A stretch of 52,784 nt of DNA from an uncultured Lachnospiraceae bacterium (lineage in GTDB: Bacteria > Bacillota > Clostridia > Lachnospirales > Lachnospiraceae). The first letter of the stretch is position 1. Each line of letters starts with the position of its first letter. Both the position numbers and the translations under genes were made by a program. The stretch lies in the NCBI GenBank assembly GCA_910579935.1, contig CAJTVQ010000030.1, forward strand, positions 1 through 52,784, in the 5' to 3' direction. Below are positions 1-7,949 of the stretch, piece by piece. A model generated the notes under the pieces. The model was not told the origin of the DNA, searched no databases, and worked only from the letters and a program-made list of their open reading frames with translations.

Positions 1-110
1 GTCATGGACAGGTGGACGGAATGGACAGGGTTATATTGATCAGCTATGGTGATATTCCGAAAGAGAGGATGAGGGAAGCGGTAAAAAGGCTGTCCGTTAT
101 TTTTGAATAA
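1..110 (+). CDS. C-terminal end of a fold-type I PLP aminotransferase (partial)
   Basis: An open frame enters from the left edge and stops with TAA at 108-110. The visible 35 residues include VILISYGDIPKERMREAVKRL. A buried strand ending in ISY or ISF, then P-x-ER and an amphipathic helix, is the usual C-terminal end of class I/II aminotransferases, including the MocR type. The catalytic part is outside the window, so the substrate is unknown. The gene ends 77 bp before yceD, and a separate promoter lies between them, so the two need not share a transcript. Only the family is suggested. Confidence 0.5.
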   Translation, partial: HGQVDGMDRVILISYGDIPKERMREAVKRLSVIFE

Positions 111-114
111 GTCC

Positions 115-143
115 TTGACAAACAGGAAAACGGTGGGTATAAT
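115..143 (+). promoter_or_regulatory. Consensus sigma-A promoter of the yceD-rpmF operon
   Basis: TTGACA at 115-120 and TATAAT at 138-143 are separated by exactly 17 bp. Both hexamers match consensus. The site starts 5 bp after the upstream stop codon and about 45 bp before the yceD start. A strong constitutive promoter fits a ribosomal protein operon. Confidence 0.88.
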
Positions 144-187
144 TGACAGAGTGTGAGTCAGGCTATGCTGACCCAAAGGAGTCTGCT

Positions 188-712
188 ATGTTAATAAACC
201 TAACTGATGTACTTGTATCTGAAGGAAAAACAGTAGAAATGCAGGTGGAGTCCGAACTGACGGAGATAAGCTGCAGGATGGGTACTTATCCCATTGAGGC
301 AAAGACGCCGCTGTTCCTTACTTTGACAAATGCCGGAATCAATAAGGCGTCCATAGAGGGCAGGATGGAACTGGATTTTGCCATGTTCTGTGACAGGTGT
401 TTAAAGCCCGTATCGCGGAAAGTGAAGCTGGATTTTACAAGACAGGTTTCCGCACCGGAGGAACATGGAGCAGAGGCAGAAGATGATGACCAGAATTTTA
501 TGGAAGGCTATCAGTTAAACATAGACGGCTTGATCAGAAATGAGTGTTTTATAAACTTGCCGGTGAAGGTCTTGTGCAGACCGGACTGCAAAGGAATCTG
601 TATGCAGTGCGGGAAAGACCTGAATGAGGAAGAATGTGGCTGTGACACATTTGTACCCGACCCAAGAATGGCAAGGATAAAAGATATCTTTGACGCGGAT
701 AAGGAGGTGTAA
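188..712 (+). CDS. yceD: YceD family protein (DUF177)
   Basis: This 174-aa protein belongs to the YceD/DUF177 family, which almost always precedes rpmF and in bacteria is linked to 23S rRNA or large-subunit maturation. The ATG at 188 follows AAAGGAG at about 175-181 with good spacing and begins MLINLTDVL, typical of the family; an in-frame TTG at 143 lies in the -10 box and is not a plausible start. A CDRC pair sits near residue 68. Near the C-terminus are CRPDCKGICMQCG and then ECGC, a cysteine cluster expected to bind zinc. The stop is two bases before the rpmF start, so the genes are co-transcribed and probably translationally coupled. Confidence 0.9.
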   Translation: MLINLTDVLVSEGKTVEMQVESELTEISCRMGTYPIEAKTPLFLTLTNAGINKASIEGRMELDFAMFCDRCLKPVSRKVKLDFTRQVSAPEEHGAEAEDDDQNFMEGYQLNIDGLIRNECFINLPVKVLCRPDCKGICMQCGKDLNEEECGCDTFVPDPRMARIKDIFDADKEV

Positions 713-714
713 CG

Positions 715-894
715 ATGTCTATTTGTCCCAAGAATAAATCTTCCAAAAGCAGGAGAGATAAGAGGAGAGCAAACTGGAAAATGAGCGCTCCCACGTTGGT
801 AAAGTGCAGCAAGTGCGGCGCACTTATGATGCCTCACAGAGTATGTAAAAAATGTGGCTCTTACAACAAAAAAGAAATCATTGCAGTCGATTAA
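715..894 (+). CDS. rpmF: 50S ribosomal protein L32
   Basis: This 59-aa protein starts MSICPKNKSSKSRRDKRR, the family hallmark. It keeps two CxxC pairs (CSKC at 31-34, CKKC at 44-47), so it is the zinc-binding C+ form of L32, not a zinc-independent paralogue. The AGGAGG ribosome binding site at 702-707 lies inside the end of yceD. A hairpin at 910-948 and a palindromic intergenic element follow, separating the gene from plsX. Confidence 0.97.
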   Translation: MSICPKNKSSKSRRDKRRANWKMSAPTLVKCSKCGALMMPHRVCKKCGSYNKKEIIAVD

Positions 895-909
895 TTGCAG
901 GGATGTAGG

Positions 910-952
910 GAAATCAAGGGATTACAGAATATGTGGTTCCTTGATTTCTTTA
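910..952 (+). terminator. Stem-loop after rpmF, probable terminator
   Basis: GAAATCAAGG (910-919) pairs with CCTTGATTTC (939-948), a perfect 10-bp stem with a 19-base loop, followed by TTTAT. The T tract is short, so termination may be partial. Confidence 0.55.
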
Positions 953-968
953 TAACTGAATATTCCTG

Positions 969-1142
969 CAGGCAAAAAGTCGTTACTGTTCACAGTCGAA
1001 ATGCGCATAAACTGCTCATTTACAATCCGATACAGTGGATCGTTCAAGCATTTGCGCCTCGCCGCAGGCGACTTTTCATGCGCAAATGCCGTTACTATGA
1101 GCAGCTGAAAGCTGTGAATAGTAACAAAAAGTCACCCGCCTG
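969..1142. repeat. Nested palindromic intergenic element between rpmF and plsX
   Basis: The 174-bp block is a set of nested inverted repeats. CAGGC (969-973) pairs with GCCTG (1138-1142). GTTACTGTTCACAG (982-995) pairs with 1112-1125 with one mismatch. CTGCTCAT (1012-1019) pairs with ATGAGCAG (1097-1104). GCATTTGCGC (1048-1057) pairs perfectly with 1080-1089, and TCGCC-GCA-GGCGA (1059-1071) forms the tip. This is the layout of a dispersed palindromic repeat or a small MITE, not of a gene. It has no second copy in this window. Confidence 0.65.
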
Positions 1143-1208
1143 AAAGAAAAATACTTGATTTTTATATGGGGGTTTAGTATATTAGAAAAAGGTAGTAGGA
1201 GGTTTATC

Positions 1209-2222
1209 ATGTCGGAAATGGTAAAAGTCGCTGTGGATGCCATGGGCGGGGATCATGCGCCGGGGGAAATCGTAAAGGGCGCGGTGGAAGCAGCCAATGA
1301 AAACGCACGTGTGAAAGTCTTTCTGGTAGGTGCAGAAAACCGTATTCAGGAAGAATTGAAAAAATATTCTTATAAACCGGAACAGGTGGAAATCGTAAAT
1401 GCAGCGGAAGTGATAGAAACGGCGGAGCCGCCGGTCATGGCGATTCGCAAAAAAAAGAATTCTTCGATCGTAAAAGCTTTGCAGCTGGTGAAGAACGGAG
1501 AATGCGATGCATTCGTATCTGCGGGCAGTACGGGAGCTACCCTTGTGGGAGGACAGGTTATCGTGGGCCGGTTAAAAGGAGTGGAGCGTCCTCCGCTGGC
1601 GCCGTTGATTCCTACGGAAAAAGGAGCGGCGCTTTTAATTGACTGCGGGGCAAATGTGGATGCCAGGCCTTCTCATCTGGTACAGTTTGCCAAGATGGGC
1701 AGCGTATATATGGAAAGCGTCATGAACGTGAAGAATCCAAAAGTGGCGATTGTAAACATCGGGGCCGAGGAAGAAAAGGGCAACGCACTGGTGAAAGAGA
1801 CTTTTCCGCTGCTGAAGAGCTGTCCGGATATCAATTTCATCGGCAGCATAGAGGCAAGGGATATACCTGCAGGACATGCCGATGTCATTGTGTGCGAAGC
1901 TTTTGTCGGTAACGTGATATTGAAATTATACGAGGGCGTGGGCGGCACGCTGATCAAAATGGTAAAATCGGGAATGATGACTTCCCTGCGCAGTAAGATC
2001 GGAGCGCTTTTGGTAAAACCGGCATTAAAAGAAACATTAAAGGCATTTGATTTGGAGCAGTACGGCGGAGCGCCTCTGCTTGGCTTGAAAGGTCTGGTGG
2101 TTAAGACCCATGGAAGCTCTAAGGCAATAGAAATTAAAAATTCTGTGCTTCAATGTGTAACATTTAAGGAACAGAAGATTAATGATAAAATAAAAGAAAA
2201 AATTACTCTTAGAGATGAATGA
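1209..2222 (+). CDS. plsX: Phosphate acyltransferase PlsX
   Basis: PlsX converts acyl-ACP to acyl-phosphate, the acyl donor for PlsY in phosphatidic acid synthesis, as a peripheral membrane enzyme. The 337-aa product starts MSEMVKVAVDAMGGDHAPG, whose DAMGGD motif is diagnostic, and length is typical. FVSAGSTGA and the later CEAFVGN segment are further family landmarks. AGGAGG (1197-1202) precedes the ATG at 1209; the in-frame upstream extension has no family similarity. The gene leads directly into acpP, whose product is its substrate carrier. In many Firmicutes this region is under FapR control, but no FapR site was identified here. Confidence 0.95.
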   Translation: MSEMVKVAVDAMGGDHAPGEIVKGAVEAANENARVKVFLVGAENRIQEELKKYSYKPEQVEIVNAAEVIETAEPPVMAIRKKKNSSIVKALQLVKNGECDAFVSAGSTGATLVGGQVIVGRLKGVERPPLAPLIPTEKGAALLIDCGANVDARPSHLVQFAKMGSVYMESVMNVKNPKVAIVNIGAEEEKGNALVKETFPLLKSCPDINFIGSIEARDIPAGHADVIVCEAFVGNVILKLYEGVGGTLIKMVKSGMMTSLRSKIGALLVKPALKETLKAFDLEQYGGAPLLGLKGLVVKTHGSSKAIEIKNSVLQCVTFKEQKINDKIKEKITLRDE

Positions 2223-2237
2223 GAAAGGGCTGTTAAA

Positions 2238-2468
2238 ATGGAATTTGATAAGTTGAGAAAAGTCATTGCCGAGGTACTTAATGTAGACCCGGAAGAAATC
2301 ACGATGGATACTACCTTTACGGATGATTTAGGAGCGGATTCTCTGGATGTGTTTCAGATTATCATGGGAATCGAAGAAGAGTTTGATATTGAGATTCCGG
2401 CAGAGGCGGCTGAAAAGATCAGTACAGTTGAAGAGGCGGTTGAATTGATTAAGAATGCCACAAATTAG
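2238..2468 (+). CDS. acpP: Acyl carrier protein
   Basis: This 76-aa acidic protein carries growing acyl chains for fatty acid synthesis on a 4'-phosphopantetheine arm. The attachment serine lies in the LGADSLD motif near residue 36, and EEEFDIEIPAE is the standard third segment. It begins 15 bp after plsX. Two stem-loops lie between it and rnc, one with terminator form, so acpP may be expressed above the genes that follow. Confidence 0.96.
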   Translation: MEFDKLRKVIAEVLNVDPEEITMDTTFTDDLGADSLDVFQIIMGIEEEFDIEIPAEAAEKISTVEEAVELIKNATN

Positions 2469-2489
2469 GAACTGTTAAGAAATAGCTTT

Positions 2490-2557
2490 GCATCTGGCGC
2501 AGAATGAATTCCAGATGCAAGGCAGGAAGGAATCGAAAGCCCTTTATAGGGCTTTTT
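2490..2557 (+). terminator. Two stem-loops between acpP and rnc; the second is terminator-like
   Basis: GCATCTGG (2490-2497) pairs with CCAGATGC (2511-2518). Then AAAGCCCT (2536-2543) pairs with AGGGCTTT (2548-2555) around a 4-base loop, followed by five T. The second has the form of an intrinsic terminator or attenuator and lies 20 bp before the rnc start, so some read-through is needed for rnc and smc unless another promoter exists. Confidence 0.7.
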
Positions 2558-2577
2558 CGATGTTTATAAGGAGAGGT

Positions 2578-3273
2578 ATGTTAGCGGAATATTCTTTGGA
2601 GCGGTTGGAAGAAAAGTTAGGGTATCATTTTAAAAACAGGGAGCTGCTGAAACAGGCGGTGACTCATAGTTCATTTGCCAATGAGCAGAGGATTAACAGG
2701 AGGCTGGATTATGAGCGGCTGGAATTTTTGGGGGATGCGGTACTGGAGATGATCACCAGTGCATTTCTGTTTGAGAACTATCCGGAGCTGAAGGAAGGAG
2801 AATTGACGAGGAAGCGCGCTACCATCGTCTGCGGGTCAGCGCTTGCGTTCTGTGCCAGGGATATGGAGTTAGGAGAGTTCATTCTGCTTGGAAAAGGCGA
2901 AGAGGCTACCGGAGGCAGGGAAAAGGAGAATATCACCTCGGATGTGGTAGAAGCGATCATCGGGGCCATTTTTGAGGATGGCGGATATGAGAGCGCGAAA
3001 GATTTCATATACCGTGTTGTGCTGTCAGACCTGGATCATAAGGAACTGTTTTTTGACAGCAAGACACTGCTGCAGGAATATTCCCAGAAAGAATACGGGA
3101 AGACGATGGACTATGTGGTATTGGAAGAAACGGGACCTGACCATGATAAAGAGTTTGTTATTGAGGTGCGGCTGAACGGGAAGGTAATGGGAAGAGGATG
3201 CGGCAAGACCAAGAAAGCGGCGGAGCAGAAAGCGGCCTATGAAGCGCTTCTTGCTTCGGAAGGCAGAAAATAG
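2578..3273 (+). CDS. rnc: Ribonuclease III
   Basis: RNase III cleaves double-stranded RNA, including rRNA precursors. The 231-aa product has the N-terminal nuclease domain with signature ERLEFLGDAVLEM at about residues 46-58 (catalytic E and D) and a second acidic cluster around TSDVVEAIIGAIFEDGG. A C-terminal double-stranded RNA binding domain contains GKTKKAAEQKAAYEAL. The ATG at 2578 was chosen because AAGGAGAGG lies directly upstream and MLAEYSLERLEEKLGY matches family N-termini; an in-frame TTG at 2488 is inside a hairpin. The order acpP-rnc-smc-ftsY is standard for Clostridia. Confidence 0.95.
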   Translation: MLAEYSLERLEEKLGYHFKNRELLKQAVTHSSFANEQRINRRLDYERLEFLGDAVLEMITSAFLFENYPELKEGELTRKRATIVCGSALAFCARDMELGEFILLGKGEEATGGREKENITSDVVEAIIGAIFEDGGYESAKDFIYRVVLSDLDHKELFFDSKTLLQEYSQKEYGKTMDYVVLEETGPDHDKEFVIEVRLNGKVMGRGCGKTKKAAEQKAAYEALLASEGRK

Positions 3274-3288
3274 GCATTGGGAGAAGAT

Positions 3289-6200
3289 ATGTATTTAAAG
3301 AGCATTGAGATACACGGTTTCAAATCGTTTGCCAATAAAATTAATTTTAAGTTCCACAACGGAATTACCGGGATTGTGGGGCCGAACGGAAGCGGGAAGA
3401 GCAACGTGGCCGATGCGGTCCGCTGGGTACTGGGAGAGCAGCGTATTAAACAGTTGCGCGGCGCTTCCATGCAGGATGTCATTTTTTCCGGGACGGAACT
3501 GCGTAAGCCTCTGGGTTATGCTTATGTGGCGATTACCCTGGATAATTCGGATCATCAGCTTCCGGTGGACTATAACGAGGTGACGGTGGCGCGGAGGATT
3601 TACCGTTCGGGGGAAAGCGAGTACCTGTTAAATGGAACATCCTGCCGGCTGAAGGATGTCAGCGAACTGTTTTATGATACGGGTATCGGCAAGGAAGGCT
3701 ATTCCATCATCGGGCAGGGACAGATAGATAAAATCCTGAGTGGAAAGCCGGAGGAACGCCGGGAACTGTTTGACGAAGCGGCCGGAATCGTGAAATTCAA
3801 ACGCCGAAAATATGCGGCGCAGAAGAAACTGGAGGATGAAAAACAGAACCTGCTGCGTGTGTCAGATATTTTGTCGGAACTGGAAAAACAGACAGGCCCT
3901 CTGGAGAAACAGTCGGAAAAGGCGAAAGTTTATTTAAAGAAAAAAGAAGAACTGAAAACCGTGGACGTGAATATGTTTCTGCTGGAAAACCAAAGCATAC
4001 GGGAACAGCTGCAGTCGGCGGAAGAGAAGTACCGCATTGCCGGCGGCGATCTGCAGGAAACTAAGGAAAAATATGAAGGGATTAAGGAAGAATACGAACG
4101 GATTCAGGGACAGATAGAGCAGTTGGACGAGGAGATCGAAAAGTACAGGACACAGCTTACGGATACCGGGTTATTACGCGGAAAGCTGGAAGGGGAAATC
4201 AATGTCCTGAAGGAACAGATTAATTCTGCCAAAGGTAACGAGGGACATCTGAAGGCAAGGCTTGCAGCCGTTCAGAAGGAAATTGATACCAAAAATATAG
4301 ACAGGGAGTCCATTTTGAAGGAAAAGGACGGGATAGACAGACAGCTTGCAGAGACCGAGAAGATACGGGATGAGGCAGGCAGTCTGTTAAGTGCTGTCCA
4401 AAGTCGGATAGAGGAACTGAATAATCAGATAGAAGACGGGAAAAACACCATTATCGATGCCCTGAACAGCCGGGCGACCATTAAGTCCAAAATCGGGCGT
4501 TACGATACGATGATGGAACAGATCAATATCCGCAAGGCGGAACTGACTTCGAGACTGCTGCGTGCAAAATCGGATGAGGTAAAGCAGGAGGAAACGATTA
4601 AGCAGCTGCAGGAGGAATTTGAGAATATCAACGCGGAAATCCGCAGACTGAACGATGCCCAGACGGTAATTGAAGAGAAACTGAGCCATATCCATGATGA
4701 GCTTTCGGCAAAAGACCAGAAATTAAGGGATACGCAGGTGGTTTACCATCAGGAGAAATCCAAGCTGGACGCCCTTGCTAATCTGACGGAGCGTTATGAC
4801 GGTTACGGCGGGAGCGTAAAGCGGGTAATGGAACGCCGTGAGGAAGAGAAAGGAATCATCGGTGTCGTAGCGGATATCATCAAGGTAGATAAAAAGTATG
4901 AAACGGCGATAGAGACGGCTCTTGGCGGCAATATTCAGAATATCGTAACCGAGGATGAAGAAACGGCGAAGCGGATGATTGCTTTTCTGAAACAACATAA
5001 AGCAGGACGGGCCACCTTTCTGCCCCTGACCAGTATTACCAACCCGCAGGAGTTCAAAAATCCGGAGGCTCTGAAAGAAAAAGGCGTGATCGGGATGGCG
5101 GATGAACTGGTGCAGACCGAACCCCGATATAGGAATGTTGCCAAGGCGATGCTGGGAAGAATCGTTGTGGTGGACCATGTGGACAACGCGGTGAAAATAG
5201 CCCGCAAGTTTGATTACGGCATCCGTATGGTGACGGTGGAAGGGGAACTTCTTGTGCCGGGAGGCGCAATCAGCGGAGGTGCCTTTAAGAACAACAGCAA
5301 TCTGCTCGGAAGAAGAAGGGAAATGGAAGAACTGGACGGCAGGGTGAAGAAATACCTGGTTCAGATTGACGGACTGCTGGAAGACATCGAGAAAACAAAA
5401 AAGGAGCGGAGTAAGCTCCGGATGGAATTGGAGGATACGAAATCCGGCTTACAGGATAAATTCATTGAGCAGAATACCGCCCGCATGAATGTCATCAAGG
5501 CGGAGGAGCGGAAGAACGAGGCGGAAGAAGGCTTCGGGGCGCTAAAGACGGAAGAACAGGAAATCGAGAGTCAGATACAGGAAATTAAAGCCGGAAAAGC
5601 AGAGACTGTAAAGGAACTGGAAGTGTCCGAGCAGCTGGAACAGAATGTACAGGCGCAGATCGGGGAATTTCAGAAGGAACTGGAGGAACAGAGGGAAAAG
5701 GAGTCCAGACAGTCTAAAGAAGTATCCGAGCATGAACTGGAAGTAGAGAAGATGCTGCAGCATCAGGAATTCCACAGGCAGAATGCAGAACGAATCGAAG
5801 GAGAGATACGGCGTTTTAAGGCGGAACTGGAAGAAATAGAAAACGGACTTTCCGAGAATGCTTCCGAGATGGAGCGCAAAGAGCATAATATCAGGGAACT
5901 GGAGGAAACCATAATTGCTTCCGATACGTCCCACTCCGATGCGGAAATCAGGTTAAAGGAAGACATTGCAAAACGGGAGGAACTGGCTTCCGGACAGAAG
6001 AATTTCTTTGCCACAAGGGAGGAACTGGCGGAACGGATATCGTCTTTGGATAAGGAAGTGTACCGTCTGAATTCCCAGAGGGAAAAACTGGAGGAATCCA
6101 TCGAATCGCAGATAAACTATATGTGGGACGAGTATGAGATTACCTTGTCCGATGCTGCTTCGCTGAGAAATGAAGAAATGAACGACCTGCCGTCCATGAA

Positions 6201-6849
6201 GAAAGAGGCGGCTACCTTAAAAGATCAGATCAAAAAGCTGGGCGACGTCAATGTCAATGCCATTGAAGATTATAAGAATCTGATGGAACGCTACCAGTTT
6301 CTGAAGAACCAGCACGATGACCTGGTGGAAGCGGAAAAAACACTTGTGCATATCATTGAGGAGCTGGATACTTCCATGCGCAGGCAGTTTCAGGATAAAT
6401 TTGCGGAAATCAGCAGGGAATTCGATAAAGTATTCAAGGAATTGTTTGGCGGCGGGAAGGGAACGCTGGAACTGATGGAAGACGAGGATATTCTGGAAGC
6501 GGGAATAAGGATCATCGCCCAGCCGCCGGGCAAGAAACTGCAGAACATGATGCAGCTTTCCGGCGGGGAAAAAGCTTTGACGGCGATTGCACTGCTGTTT
6601 GCCATCCAGAATCTGAAACCGTCCCCGTTCTGTCTGCTGGATGAGATTGAAGCGGCCCTGGATGAGAATAATGTGGCAAGATTTGCAAAATACTTACATA
6701 AATTAACGAAATATACGCAATTTATTGTAATTACCCACAGACGTGGTACAATGGAAAAAGCAGACAGGCTGTATGGCATTACCATGCAGGAGAAAGGCAT
6801 ATCCACGCTGGTAAGCGTGAATCTGATCGATAAAGATCTGGACGACTGA
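3289..6849 (+). CDS. smc: Chromosome partition protein SMC
   Basis: This 1186-aa ATPase forms the condensin core with ScpA and ScpB and compacts and segregates the nucleoid. The N-terminal head has Walker A GPNGSGKSN at 31-39. Long heptad-rich coiled-coil arms flank a glycine-rich hinge around residues 510-680. The C-terminal head carries the ABC signature LSGGEKALTAIALLFA near 1090 and Walker B FCLLDEIEAALD near 1114. The ATG at 3289 follows GGGAGAAG and gives the canonical start MYLKSIEIHGFKSFA; a TTG at 3277 would add only four residues. It lies 15 bp after rnc and 13 bp before ftsY. Confidence 0.97.
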   Translation: MYLKSIEIHGFKSFANKINFKFHNGITGIVGPNGSGKSNVADAVRWVLGEQRIKQLRGASMQDVIFSGTELRKPLGYAYVAITLDNSDHQLPVDYNEVTVARRIYRSGESEYLLNGTSCRLKDVSELFYDTGIGKEGYSIIGQGQIDKILSGKPEERRELFDEAAGIVKFKRRKYAAQKKLEDEKQNLLRVSDILSELEKQTGPLEKQSEKAKVYLKKKEELKTVDVNMFLLENQSIREQLQSAEEKYRIAGGDLQETKEKYEGIKEEYERIQGQIEQLDEEIEKYRTQLTDTGLLRGKLEGEINVLKEQINSAKGNEGHLKARLAAVQKEIDTKNIDRESILKEKDGIDRQLAETEKIRDEAGSLLSAVQSRIEELNNQIEDGKNTIIDALNSRATIKSKIGRYDTMMEQINIRKAELTSRLLRAKSDEVKQEETIKQLQEEFENINAEIRRLNDAQTVIEEKLSHIHDELSAKDQKLRDTQVVYHQEKSKLDALANLTERYDGYGGSVKRVMERREEEKGIIGVVADIIKVDKKYETAIETALGGNIQNIVTEDEETAKRMIAFLKQHKAGRATFLPLTSITNPQEFKNPEALKEKGVIGMADELVQTEPRYRNVAKAMLGRIVVVDHVDNAVKIARKFDYGIRMVTVEGELLVPGGAISGGAFKNNSNLLGRRREMEELDGRVKKYLVQIDGLLEDIEKTKKERSKLRMELEDTKSGLQDKFIEQNTARMNVIKAEERKNEAEEGFGALKTEEQEIESQIQEIKAGKAETVKELEVSEQLEQNVQAQIGEFQKELEEQREKESRQSKEVSEHELEVEKMLQHQEFHRQNAERIEGEIRRFKAELEEIENGLSENASEMERKEHNIRELEETIIASDTSHSDAEIRLKEDIAKREELASGQKNFFATREELAERISSLDKEVYRLNSQREKLEESIESQINYMWDEYEITLSDAASLRNEEMNDLPSMKKEAATLKDQIKKLGDVNVNAIEDYKNLMERYQFLKNQHDDLVEAEKTLVHIIEELDTSMRRQFQDKFAEISREFDKVFKELFGGGKGTLELMEDEDILEAGIRIIAQPPGKKLQNMMQLSGGEKALTAIALLFAIQNLKPSPFCLLDEIEAALDENNVARFAKYLHKLTKYTQFIVITHRRGTMEKADRLYGITMQEKGISTLVSVNLIDKDLDD

Positions 6850-6862
6850 AACGGAGGACAAT

Positions 6863-7819
6863 ATGGGAGAAGAAAAAGAAAAGAAAGGATTTTTCAGCAG
6901 ACTGAAAGCCGGACTGACCAAGACCAGGGATAATATCGTACATGGGATTGATTCGGTATTTAACGGATTTTCTGCCATTGATGAGGATTTTTACGAAGAA
7001 CTGGAAGAAATCCTTATCATGGGCGATATCGGGGTCAATGCAACCAATTCCATTATTGAAAAACTGCGGGTGCAGGTAAAAGAAAACCATATCAAGCAGC
7101 CGTCGGAATGCAAAGAATTCCTCATCAACAGCATAAAAGAGCAGATGCAGGTGGGAGAGACGGCATACGAATTCGAACATAAACAGTCGGTGGTCCTGAT
7201 CATTGGTGTCAACGGGGTAGGGAAGACGACCTCCGTCGGAAAGCTGGCAGGCATCCTGAAGGAGCAGGGAAGGAAAGTCCTTTTGGCGGCGGCGGATACA
7301 TTCCGGGCAGCGGCAGGAGAGCAGCTGACCGAGTGGGCGAACCGGGCAGGTGTGGACATTATCGGCGGTTCGGAAGGCTCCGATCCGGCCAGTGTGATAT
7401 TTGATGCGGTCAATGCGGCAAAGGCCAGGAATGTGGATGTACTCCTGTGCGATACGGCAGGACGGCTCCACAATAAAAAGAATTTAATGGAAGAACTGAA
7501 GAAGATCAACCGGATCATTGATAAGGAATTTCCGAATGCGCACAGGGAAAATCTTGTTGTGCTGGACGGCACCACCGGTCAGAACGCGCTGCAGCAGGCA
7601 AGGGATTTCGGAGAGGTGGCAGACCTGACCGGAATCATCCTCACCAAGATGGACGGTACGGCAAAGGGCGGCATCGCGGTAGCGATACAGTCGGAACTGC
7701 AGATTCCGGTGAAATATATCGGTGTGGGAGAGACAATAGAAGATTTGCAGAAATTCGATTCCGACCAGTTCGTGAACGCATTGTTTGATATCAGGACCGC
7801 GGAAGATGAGAATGCCTGA
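6863..7819 (+). CDS. ftsY: Signal recognition particle receptor FtsY
   Basis: FtsY is the membrane-associated SRP GTPase receptor that docks ribosome-nascent chain complexes at the translocon. The 318-aa product has a short basic N-terminal segment (KKGFFSRLKAGL), then the N domain, then the G domain with G1 GVNGVGKTT at 115-123, ADTFRAAAGEQL, DTAGRLHN and the TKMDGTAKGG specificity and closing loop. It lacks the long acidic A domain of proteobacterial FtsY, as is normal in Firmicutes. An AGGAGG-like site (CGGAGGAC) precedes the ATG. It is the last gene of the rnc-smc-ftsY group. Its SRP partner Ffh is encoded in this same window. Confidence 0.97.
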   Translation: MGEEKEKKGFFSRLKAGLTKTRDNIVHGIDSVFNGFSAIDEDFYEELEEILIMGDIGVNATNSIIEKLRVQVKENHIKQPSECKEFLINSIKEQMQVGETAYEFEHKQSVVLIIGVNGVGKTTSVGKLAGILKEQGRKVLLAAADTFRAAAGEQLTEWANRAGVDIIGGSEGSDPASVIFDAVNAAKARNVDVLLCDTAGRLHNKKNLMEELKKINRIIDKEFPNAHRENLVVLDGTTGQNALQQARDFGEVADLTGIILTKMDGTAKGGIAVAIQSELQIPVKYIGVGETIEDLQKFDSDQFVNALFDIRTAEDENA

Positions 7820-7840
7820 AAATAGAAAGAGGGAGTCTGT

Positions 7841-7912
7841 GTGAAAAAGTCTGCCGTACAGATCTCCATACAGAAAATGTCCCTAAACAGGGCATTCTCC
7901 ATGCAGACTTGA
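7841..7912 (+). promoter_or_regulatory. ilvA leader: hairpins with a possible 23-codon upstream ORF
   Basis: A GTG at 7841 follows AAAGAGGGAG and opens a 23-codon frame ending in TGA at 7910-7912. The same bases fold: AAGTCTGC (7847-7854) pairs perfectly with GCAGACTT (7903-7910), enclosing an inner hairpin AATGTCCCT / AGGGCATT (7876-7884 / 7889-7896). The peptide is not rich in Thr, Ile, Leu or Val, so classic amino-acid attenuation is not supported. There is no T tract. It is a plausible structured leader only. Confidence 0.35.
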
Positions 7913-7949
7913 GATTCCGCCATGCGGATAAGGAGGATGAGGAAGAGCC

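Noticed and set aside
7820..7949. T-box riboswitch upstream of ilvA
   Set aside because: No T-box AGGGTGGNACCGCG sequence or terminator is present in the 130-bp leader.
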